64,000 nt of DNA from CAYNRG01 sp047973125 (GTDB lineage Bacteria; Bacillota_I; Bacilli_A; Erysipelotrichales; Erysipelotrichaceae), in contig JBKEBK010000025.1 in assembly GCA_047973125.1 (NCBI GenBank), positions 1 to 64,000 on the forward strand, in the 5' to 3' direction. Under the pieces are notes generated by a model. It had not been told where the DNA came from. It did not search any database and was given only the letters and a program-made list of their open reading frames with translations. Positions 55,974-62,704 of the stretch are shown here, in pieces; the first letter of the stretch is position 1, and every line of letters starts with the position of its first letter. The position numbers and the translations under genes were made by a program.

Positions 55974-56283
55974 ACATACACCTCATTTCACTATTTTCTT
56001 TCAATATCATCTTTGTAAAACCTTCATCTAAAACCGCAATAAATACTATGTTTACTTTTCCTACAGCGTTAGATAATTCTAAACTAGAATCAACAATAAT
56101 TACTGATATTTTATAAGTTTTACACTTATCTAATATTTGTTTCTTTGTTCGACATGAACAATCATTAGATAATACTACTAACTTTGCATTTTTTGATCTA
56201 ATAGCTTGAAATGCAGTTTCTCCATATGCAAGATTTCTTGACTTGCTTGCAAGACCTAATAGACCAAAAATCTTCTTATTCAT
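55939..56283 (-). CDS. ylxQ: L7Ae/L30e-family RNA-binding protein YlxQ
   Basis: 114 residues. L7Ae fold: N-terminal LLGLASKSRNLAYGETAFQAIRS, then LVVLSNDCS. Kink-turn RNA binding protein of the nusA-infB operon. The C-terminus overlaps the infB start by 35 bases, more than usual. Two Cys (NDCSCRTKKQ) replace the more common Ala/Ser region. Confidence 0.9.
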   Translation of the reverse strand: MNKKIFGLLGLASKSRNLAYGETAFQAIRSKNAKLVVLSNDCSCRTKKQILDKCKTYKISVIIVDSSLELSNAVGKVNIVFIAVLDEGFTKMILKENSEMRCMYGNENKENGKN

Positions 56284-56533
56284 TTATCACTTTTAAAATT
56301 GAATCATAAACTTCTGGCTCAATTTTAATTTCTAAACTTCTTTCTAGAACACCTTTTTTCTTTGCTTTTTCTAAAACTAAAGGATCTTTTTTAAGATATG
56401 CACCTCTACCATTTAATTTACCAGATACATCTACCTTAACTTGATCATCAGGTGTTTTAACTATTCTTAATAATTCATTTTTCGGAAGTTTTTCCTGCGT
56501 AACAACACACTTTCTCAATGGTATTTTTCTCAT
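56276..56533 (-). CDS. ylxR: YlxR family RNA-binding protein
   Basis: 85 residues, DUF448/YlxR. RKCVVTQEKLPKNELLRIV and KLNGRGAYLKKD are the conserved blocks. Reported to act on RNase P or transcription in other Bacillota. Overlaps ylxQ by eight bases; starts 12 bases after nusA with AAGGG as ribosome site. Confidence 0.93.
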   Translation of the reverse strand: MRKIPLRKCVVTQEKLPKNELLRIVKTPDDQVKVDVSGKLNGRGAYLKKDPLVLEKAKKKGVLERSLEIKIEPEVYDSILKVINE

Positions 56534-56545
56534 ATAATTGTACCC

Positions 56546-58204
56546 TTATAGCTCATTATCATCATAGTAATCTTCAAATTCATCATAATCAATATCATCA
56601 TATGATCCTCGAGATTCTAACTCTTCATTTAACGCAATTTCTTCCAATTCTTCTTCAGAATAAACTGGTTTAATTTCATAATCCTTATCTTTTTTAAGAT
56701 CTATTGAACGAAGCTTTCTATCATCGCTATCATCTTTATCTTTGCGTTTTTTACGACGATCATCCTTTTTCTCAACTACTCTTGGTTTAGAATTATCCGC
56801 AAGCTTTTCAAATACCGATACATATTCTGTACGATCTTTAACTTCTTTCTTAACTTTTTTCTTTGTTACTTTAATCTCTTCTTTTATAGTTGTTTCAGGT
56901 GTTTCAGAATTACTAATTTCTTCCTTTACATCATTAACTATTTCTTCTTGCTCATTTAAGCCGTTATCATCTAAAGTATCAATAGATTGAGTTGTATCTT
57001 CTACTTCGTTTTCAATAATTTCAGTATTGTCTTCAACTATAGATTCAACTTCTTCTTGTGCTCTACTAATTTCTTTAGCAGCAGCTTCTCTCTTAATTTT
57101 TTCTTGTTCAACTTCATAGTCAAACATCTTCTTATCTAAATCAAAACCTTGACTCTCAAGTTCTTCTCGTGTTTTAATATCTATTTTCATATTGGTTAGT
57201 CTAACTGCTAATCTTGCGTTTTTACCACGTCTACCGATTGCTAAAGATAATTGATCTTCAGGAACTACTACAAGTAAAGATTTTTCATCTTCTGTTGGAA
57301 GAACAGCTGTAACATCAGCTGGTGATAATGCATTTTTTACAAGATCAGAAACATTACTACTCCATTCAAAAATATCAATTTTTTCACCTTTTAATTCTTC
57401 GATGATTTGTAGTACTCTTGACCCTCTTGGTCCAATACATGATCCTATTGCATCAATATCTGGATCTTTAGAGTAAACAGCCATTTTCGTTCTCTCTCCA
57501 GCTTCACGAGCAATAGCTTTTATTTCAATAATACCCTGAAAAATTTCTGGAACTTCATTTTCAAATAGTCTTTTTACTAATTTTTCATCAGCTCTTGAAA
57601 CTAGAATTTGAGAACCTTTTCCATCTTTATTACATTCAGTAATAACTACTTTTATATGTTTTCCTTCAATATAAGTTTCACCAGGAATTTGAGCAGCTTT
57701 AGGCATTAATGCAAGTGTTTTACCCAAATCAACCAAAACAAATTTTTCTTCTACTGATGCTACAACTCCAAGAACCATGTCATCCAGTAAATCAATATAT
57801 TCGTTATATATTGCAGCTTTCTCAGCTTCTCTTATTTTTTGTTTAATAACATTTTTAGCAAGAGAAACAGCAGAACGACCAAGATTATCGATTGAAACTT
57901 CTTTTTCAACTAAATCACCCAACTTAATATCAGGATTATCTATTTTCGCATCTTTAAGATTAATTTCTAGTTCTTCATCTTCAAGTTCTTCCACTACTAA
58001 ATACTGTTGATAGACTCTTATCTTATCACTTTTTTTATTAATATCTACACGAACTAAAATATCTGGAATATCTACATGTTTTCGATATGCTTTGGCTAGA
58101 GCTTCCTCTAGAGCTTCTATAACAACTTCCTGAGAAATTTTACGATCACTCTCTATTAATGTCATAGCTTTAACTAAATTTTTGAAATTCATTTTTTTTC
58201 TCAT
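56546..58204 (-). CDS. nusA: Transcription factor NusA with long charged tail
   Basis: 552 residues. N-terminal polymerase-binding domain (1-125), S1 domain (about 130-200), KH1 and KH2 (about 200-345, with GSCIGPRGSRVLQIIEELKGEKIDI and LAIGRRGKNARLAVRL), then a tail of about 190 charged residues ending DYDEFEDYYDDNEL. B. subtilis NusA stops after the KH domains, so the tail is extra. The start is either 58204 or the ATG at 58192; neither has a strong ribosome site. Confidence 0.94.
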   Translation of the reverse strand: MRKKMNFKNLVKAMTLIESDRKISQEVVIEALEEALAKAYRKHVDIPDILVRVDINKKSDKIRVYQQYLVVEELEDEELEINLKDAKIDNPDIKLGDLVEKEVSIDNLGRSAVSLAKNVIKQKIREAEKAAIYNEYIDLLDDMVLGVVASVEEKFVLVDLGKTLALMPKAAQIPGETYIEGKHIKVVITECNKDGKGSQILVSRADEKLVKRLFENEVPEIFQGIIEIKAIAREAGERTKMAVYSKDPDIDAIGSCIGPRGSRVLQIIEELKGEKIDIFEWSSNVSDLVKNALSPADVTAVLPTEDEKSLLVVVPEDQLSLAIGRRGKNARLAVRLTNMKIDIKTREELESQGFDLDKKMFDYEVEQEKIKREAAAKEISRAQEEVESIVEDNTEIIENEVEDTTQSIDTLDDNGLNEQEEIVNDVKEEISNSETPETTIKEEIKVTKKKVKKEVKDRTEYVSVFEKLADNSKPRVVEKKDDRRKKRKDKDDSDDRKLRSIDLKKDKDYEIKPVYSEEELEEIALNEELESRGSYDDIDYDEFEDYYDDNEL

Positions 58205-58211
58205 TTAAAAT

Positions 58212-58679
58212 TTATATATTTACCGCTAAACGGCAAAATTCAATATTATTTTTTTCTATATCAACTATTTTCGTTAATGATTTATCACGATAATTCATCT
58301 TTATTTCATTATTATTTACCTCTAATAAATCACCAGTAAACTCTAACATCTTTTTTAAAGGCTTATTTAATCTAATATAAATATGTTCATTTACTAGACT
58401 AGATAATTCATTTAAATTTCTTATTTCTCTTTCAGCTCCAGGTGAACATACTTCTAAGAAATATTCATAGCTAATGATATCTTCTTCATCTAATTTTTCT
58501 GAAATTTTCTCTGATGCAATAGAACAAGATTCTATATCGATAGTATTATCCTTTTTTATTACCGAAATTTCTAAAACCTTATCTTTCCCCTGCTGTTTCC
58601 ATTTAACATCATATAAGCTAATCGATAGATTATCTAAAATAGGTAAAATTATTTCTTTTATACTCTCAATATTATCCAT
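58212..58679 (-). CDS. rimP: Ribosome maturation factor RimP
   Basis: 155 residues from the ATG at 58679; AAAGGAG eight bases before it decides this over an upstream start six codons away. 30S maturation factor. The N-terminal domain holds ISLYDVKWKQQGKDKVLEISV and SIASEKISEKLDEED; the YFLEVCSPGAEREI motif is characteristic. First gene of the operon rimP-nusA-ylxR-ylxQ-infB-rbfA. Confidence 0.92.
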   Translation of the reverse strand: MDNIESIKEIILPILDNLSISLYDVKWKQQGKDKVLEISVIKKDNTIDIESCSIASEKISEKLDEEDIISYEYFLEVCSPGAEREIRNLNELSSLVNEHIYIRLNKPLKKMLEFTGDLLEVNNNEIKMNYRDKSLTKIVDIEKNNIEFCRLAVNI

Positions 58680-58702
58680 ATCTTCTCCTTTTTTCAATAA
58701 TT

Positions 58703-58726
58703 AAGGAGTGGTTCTCCCACTCCTTT
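58703..58726 (-). promoter_or_regulatory. Nine-bp hairpin in the rimP operon leader
   Basis: On the minus strand AAGGAGTGG pairs perfectly with CCACTCCTT around the loop GAGAA. It lies about ten bases from the predicted transcript start and 24 bases before the rimP start codon. No T run follows, so it is not a standard terminator in that direction. Confidence 0.55.
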
Positions 58727-58740
58727 GTTTATCTAGTTAA

Positions 58741-58769
58741 ATACTATCATAAATACCTTTGTTTTTCAA
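58741..58769 (-). promoter_or_regulatory. Promoter of the rimP-rbfA operon
   Basis: On the minus strand TTGAAA (58769-58764), 17 bases, TAGTAT (58746-58741) with TGA in front. Confidence 0.6.
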
Positions 58770-58783
58770 GAAAAGTTTAAAAT

Positions 58784-58808
58784 AAAAACCTTTAAAAATA
58801 AAGGTTGT
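58784..58808 (-). terminator. Terminator of tRNA-Arg
   Basis: AACCTTTA (minus, 58806-58799)/TAAAGGTT (58794-58787) with a short T run after it, ten bases past the tRNA 3' end. Confidence 0.65.
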
Positions 58809-58817
58809 TTAAAAAAA

Positions 58818-58894
58818 TGGCGACCTCGAGAGGATTCGAACCTCCGACCGTACGCTTAGAAGGCGTATGCTCTATCCAACTGAGCTACGAGGTC
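58818..58894 (-). tRNA. tRNA-Arg (anticodon UCU)
   Basis: 77 bases with an encoded CCA. Acceptor GACCTCG/CGAGGTC with discriminator G; D-arm TAGCTCAGTTGGATAGAGC; anticodon loop CTTCTAA; T-arm GGAGGTTCGAATCCTCT. Reads AGA, the main arginine codon of AT-rich genomes. It is the only RNA gene I can see apart from the T-box leaders. Confidence 0.97.
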
Positions 58895-58905
58895 ACTGCT
58901 TTAAT

Positions 58906-58934
58906 ATAGTAACAAAATTACAATACATTTGCAA
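58906..58934 (-). promoter_or_regulatory. Promoter of tRNA-Arg
   Basis: On the minus strand TTGCAA (58934-58929), 17 bases, TACTAT (58911-58906) with TGT in front. Confidence 0.6.
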
Positions 58935-58960
58935 TAGAATTATAAAAAATTATAATCAAT

Positions 58961-59437
58961 TTAAAATTTATATTTTTTTCTTGTAACATTTATTTTATCA
59001 TCCTCAAATATTACTTCCGCATATGAAGGTTTGCTTCCATCACGATTGAAATGCAAACTTCCAGGATTTATAATTCTGACTCCATCAATAACACTATCAT
59101 CAAAGATATGTGTATGACCATAAAAAATTACATCACAACCATTCCTCTTTGCTAAAGAAACAAGATTTTTTTTACCATTAAATAAACTTTTATGTCCATG
59201 TACTATCATACATTTATGATTTTTAATTTTGATAACTATCTCTTCTGGCACATTAAAATCATAATCGTTATTACCTCTTACAAATATTAATCCATTCAAG
59301 TAATTTTCATCAATTAAATAGTCTCCACAGTGAATCAGCATATCAGCTTCAACATATATATTTTTTAAATAGACTATTGGATTTATATGACCATGATTAT
59401 CACTCATAACTATTACTTTTACTTTATCTTTTTTCAT
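58961..59437 (-). CDS. YfcE/MJ0936-type metallophosphoesterase
   Basis: 158 residues. Calcineurin-like fold with the full metal set: SDNHGH, CGD, GNNDYD, VHGH and GHTH. Family members hydrolyse phosphodiesters such as cyclic nucleotides; the substrate here is unknown. There is no ribosome site before the ATG; the -10 box TATAAT ends six bases upstream, so the mRNA is probably leaderless. Confidence 0.93.
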   Translation of the reverse strand: MKKDKVKVIVMSDNHGHINPIVYLKNIYVEADMLIHCGDYLIDENYLNGLIFVRGNNDYDFNVPEEIVIKIKNHKCMIVHGHKSLFNGKKNLVSLAKRNGCDVIFYGHTHIFDDSVIDGVRIINPGSLHFNRDGSKPSYAEVIFEDDKINVTRKKYKF

Positions 59438-59443
59438 AGGATT

Positions 59444-59472
59444 ATTATAAAATATATAGCCCTTTTTTACAA
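59444..59472 (-). promoter_or_regulatory. Promoter immediately before the metallophosphoesterase start codon
   Basis: On the minus strand TTGTAA (59472-59467), 17 bases, TATAAT (59449-59444), then six bases to the ATG. Confidence 0.65.
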
Positions 59473-59507
59473 TTAAATTAATTTAATATAGTATTTTATA
59501 TAATATT

Positions 59508-59516
59508 TGATATAAT
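59508..59516 (+). promoter_or_regulatory. Extended -10 promoter of the small membrane coiled-coil gene
   Basis: TGA-TATAAT at 59508-59516, no good -35. Fourth copy of the TTTGATATAAT string. Confidence 0.55.
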
Positions 59517-59536
59517 TTATAAAAGAGGTAAAAACT

Positions 59537-59836
59537 ATGGAAAATATTATCAGTGTTTTAAAAAACTTTAATAATTATATCGTGTATATATATTTAATAT
59601 TGGGTATCTATATTTTTATTTATCTTGTTTATATGCTGATTAAAAGTGGTACACTTATTAAAAATATTAATAACGCAAGTAAACACATTGAAAATATCCA
59701 AAAAAATATAGACAAGTCTATGGCTTCATTAAGTGTTGTAGACAGTAATGTTAACAAAGAAAAACGAAAACTAAGTAAGATACAAAATAATATTAAAACT
59801 TTTAAAAAAGTAAGAGATTACTTACTAAATAAATAA
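59537..59836 (+). CDS. Small membrane-anchored coiled-coil protein
   Basis: 99 residues. One strong membrane helix at about 15-37, then a charged helical part (45-99) with coiled-coil character, rich in Asn/Lys/Ile. I do not recognise a family. AAAGAGG lies eight bases before the ATG. It is monocistronic with its own promoter and terminator. The membrane-anchor plus coiled-coil design could be an adaptor. Confidence 0.75.
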   Translation: MENIISVLKNFNNYIVYIYLILGIYIFIYLVYMLIKSGTLIKNINNASKHIENIQKNIDKSMASLSVVDSNVNKEKRKLSKIQNNIKTFKKVRDYLLNK

Positions 59837-59866
59837 AATCACATTTCTTAAATGAATTGTGATTTT
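59835..59866 (+). terminator. Terminator after the small coiled-coil gene
   Basis: AAAATCACA (59836-59844) pairs with TGTGATTTT (59859-59867), followed by T residues. Confidence 0.75.
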
Positions 59867-59896
59867 TTAAAATGTAATAATTTTAATATATTTTTA

Positions 59897-60892
59897 TTAT
59901 TCTGAAAGATCAGTAATTATTTTACTTTCGTTATACAATTTTGAAGCAGTGCTTTTACCGATATATCGATAGTGCTTGAAATTAGGGGCTTTATTTAATT
60001 TAACACTATTTGACATTTGATATGGTTGTACAAAGCCGTATTCATGCATATTATCTAATAACCATTGATATTGTATTGATTTTTCAATATTTTCATCTAA
60101 CACTCCATTTATCGAAATATCAATTGCTAAACCAAGTTGATGATCACTATGACCTGGATAATCTGTTACTTTAAGTGCATCATTTCCAAGCTTCTCTTTG
60201 AAATCTAGATATATCTCTTTTTGAGAATTATAAGAAATAAATCCTTTACTAATTGAAATACCAGCACAATCTTCAATTTCTAAATCCTTTTCAATAGCAA
60301 CACACAATTGTTCAAATTGATTTTTAGCTTCTTTTTGAAGATAAATTTTCTCGCTTTCCTGATTTTCAAGTAGCACTAAATCATTTGGAATATAAGTGCT
60401 AACACTATTTTTTTCATCCAATATTAATTTTATATCTGATGGATTGAAAACTAATTGACTGTTTTTACTGTATTCATCTCCGTTTTTAACCCAATCTTCA
60501 ATTAAAGTAAAAGGATACTCACTAAGGTACTCTCCTAACTCCTTAACAGTTAAAAATTCTCTTGTTTTTTCTACCATATCAACAATTTTAAAAGGAGAGA
60601 AATTTTTAATATTATTTGGTCCAAGAATATAACGTAAGTCATAGTATTCTTGCGAGTGATAGATATTAAAATTAGTAACTTCAATGAATTCCATAAATAA
60701 ATCAGGACTTATTGAGTACTCAATTATATATTCAATTTCTTTACGAGAAAGTTTGTCTTTAATTATCGCTCTTGTTCGTTCACCTTCATATGGATATCTT
60801 GATAAACTATCATATTTTGAATTCATATAAGCTAAACACAAAGTTGAAACAACTAGAACTGAAATAACAAACACTATTCTTAAGATTTTCAT
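59897..60892 (-). CDS. VanY-like D-Ala-D-Ala carboxypeptidase domain protein, probably inactive
   Basis: 331 residues. N-terminal membrane anchor or signal (3-23), an N-terminal region of about 160 residues with no domain I recognise, then a VanY/peptidase M15B domain from about 185. Zinc ligands His251 and Asp258 (SDHQLGLAID) and His307 are kept. The catalytic Glu of the EPWH motif is Asn304 (NFKHYR), and the usual Arg of the YRS motif is Ile219 (GFIS). It thus may bind rather than cleave peptides. GAGG precedes the ATG. Confidence 0.85.
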   Translation of the reverse strand: MKILRIVFVISVLVVSTLCLAYMNSKYDSLSRYPYEGERTRAIIKDKLSRKEIEYIIEYSISPDLFMEFIEVTNFNIYHSQEYYDLRYILGPNNIKNFSPFKIVDMVEKTREFLTVKELGEYLSEYPFTLIEDWVKNGDEYSKNSQLVFNPSDIKLILDEKNSVSTYIPNDLVLLENQESEKIYLQKEAKNQFEQLCVAIEKDLEIEDCAGISISKGFISYNSQKEIYLDFKEKLGNDALKVTDYPGHSDHQLGLAIDISINGVLDENIEKSIQYQWLLDNMHEYGFVQPYQMSNSVKLNKAPNFKHYRYIGKSTASKLYNESKIITDLSE

Positions 60893-60914
60893 TATTTACC
60901 TCACATACTATTTG

Positions 60915-60923
60915 ATTATACCA
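60915..60923 (-). promoter_or_regulatory. Extended -10 promoter of the VanY-like gene
   Basis: TGG-TATAAT on the minus strand (60923-60915). Just upstream is a TGTTTC-GCAA-GAAACA hairpin with a GNRA loop (about 60932-60947), right after uvrC; it may end the uvrC transcript. Confidence 0.55.
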
Positions 60924-60949
60924 TTTATATATGTTTCTTGCGAAACAAA

Positions 60950-62704
60950 TTATTCTTTAACCTTTAAAAAATCATACAACCTTTGAGCAACTTCAAGTGG
61001 AATTACCTTAGATAAGTCAGAAATAGTGGCTTTCTTTATACTATGTATATTTTTAAAATGTGTTAATAGTTCCTGTTTTCGTTTATCCCCTATTCCCTCA
61101 ACATTACATAAAATAGACTTTGTTTGATTTTTTGATCTAAGCTTCTTATGATATGAAATAGCAAATCTGTGAACTTCATCTTGCATTTTAACAAGTAAAA
61201 AAAACAGTTGACTCTTTCTATCTATTTCTATTTTTTCACCATTCTCATTCATTAAGTCTGATGTTTGATGCTTGCTATTTTTTACAAGTCCAAAGACTGG
61301 AATATCAAGCAATAAACTACTTAGAACTTCTTTTGTTGCATTAATTTGTAACATTCCTCCATCTACAATAATACAATCAGAAAGACGTAAATTTTTACTA
61401 AGTAAAGTGTGATACCTTCGATATACAACTTCTTTCATTGAATCAATATCTGAAATATAGTTATCTAGCTTATAATGTCTATACTCATTTTTATTAGGTT
61501 TTCCATAATCAAAAACTACACAAGAAGAAACATTGAAAGATCCTGATAAGTGACTATTATCAAATATATCTATTCTATCAACACTGCCACCTACTATTTC
61601 TGCTAATCTTTTTAAAGACTTCTCATTTTCGAGATCTTTATTTAAAATCATATCAAATTTTAATTCAAGTTGTTTTTTTGCATTTTCATATGCTAAGTCC
61701 ACTAATTTTTTATATTTTCCCTTTTTAGGAAATAAAATTTTAGTATTTAAATATTCAGCCAAAACATTATCACTTATATCACTAGGTAAAACAACTTCTT
61801 TAGGTATTGGATGTTTTTCATAATATTGTGATATAAAAGCAATGAACTGATTTTCACTATCACCATATAGTACACTCAAAGATAACTCTTTTTCAATTAA
61901 TTGTCCATTTCTCAGAAAAAATCCTTGAATAGCAATATATCCCCTATCAATACAGTAGGTAAAGACATCACAGTCATTCATTTTTTCAAATTGAACCTGT
62001 TGTTTACTAGATATGTGTTTAATTGAATTAATATAATCTCGATAAGTTATCGCCTTTTCATATTCAAGTTTTTCAATTGCAATTTCCATATATTCATTAA
62101 GCTCTTTTAGAATCTCACTTACATCTCCTTTTAAAAAACTTTGAATTTTTTTTATATATTGTTGATATACATTTATATCAACTGGATAAACACAGGGACC
62201 AAGGCACTGGTTCAAGTGATAATATAAGCACACCTTTTTAGGCATTTTTTTACATCTAACAATGGGATATAATGATTGTAATACCTTTATTGTTGAGTGT
62301 GCAGCTGAAGCATCCGGATATGGTCCAAAATATGTATCCTTTTTATTTTTTTTAGCCTCTCTAACAACCTCAAGTTTTGGATATTTTTCACTTGTTATTT
62401 TAATATATGGATAAGATTTATCATCCATAAATATAATATTATATCTCGGACGGTGTTTTTTTATAAGATTTATTTCAAGTATAAGCGCTTCTTTTTCTGT
62501 GTTGGTTATAATAAAGTCAAAATCATTTATGAGGCTAACCATTTTAGTTGTTTTAAAATCATGTGACCCTTCAAAATACTGATTAACTCTATTACGTAAA
62601 TTTTTTGCTTTTCCAACATATATTATAATATTGTTTTTATCTTTCATTAAATAACAACCTGGTGTTTCAGGTATATTTTTTAACTTATTATTTAATTTTT
62701 TCAT
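60950..62704 (-). CDS. uvrC: UvrABC system protein C
   Basis: 584 residues. Nucleotide excision repair nuclease making both incisions. GIY-YIG domain at the N-terminus (PGCYLMKDKNNIIIYVGKA), Cys cluster near 160 (CKKMPKKVCLYYHLNQCLGPC), UVR motif near 205-240, RNase H-like domain with DIFDNSHLSG and VVDGG-like IIVDGGMLQ, and a helix-hairpin-helix end (VEGIGDKRKQELLTHF). The ATG overlaps the mutS2 stop (TAATG). Confidence 0.96.
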   Translation of the reverse strand: MKKLNNKLKNIPETPGCYLMKDKNNIIIYVGKAKNLRNRVNQYFEGSHDFKTTKMVSLINDFDFIITNTEKEALILEINLIKKHRPRYNIIFMDDKSYPYIKITSEKYPKLEVVREAKKNKKDTYFGPYPDASAAHSTIKVLQSLYPIVRCKKMPKKVCLYYHLNQCLGPCVYPVDINVYQQYIKKIQSFLKGDVSEILKELNEYMEIAIEKLEYEKAITYRDYINSIKHISSKQQVQFEKMNDCDVFTYCIDRGYIAIQGFFLRNGQLIEKELSLSVLYGDSENQFIAFISQYYEKHPIPKEVVLPSDISDNVLAEYLNTKILFPKKGKYKKLVDLAYENAKKQLELKFDMILNKDLENEKSLKRLAEIVGGSVDRIDIFDNSHLSGSFNVSSCVVFDYGKPNKNEYRHYKLDNYISDIDSMKEVVYRRYHTLLSKNLRLSDCIIVDGGMLQINATKEVLSSLLLDIPVFGLVKNSKHQTSDLMNENGEKIEIDRKSQLFFLLVKMQDEVHRFAISYHKKLRSKNQTKSILCNVEGIGDKRKQELLTHFKNIHSIKKATISDLSKVIPLEVAQRLYDFLKVKE

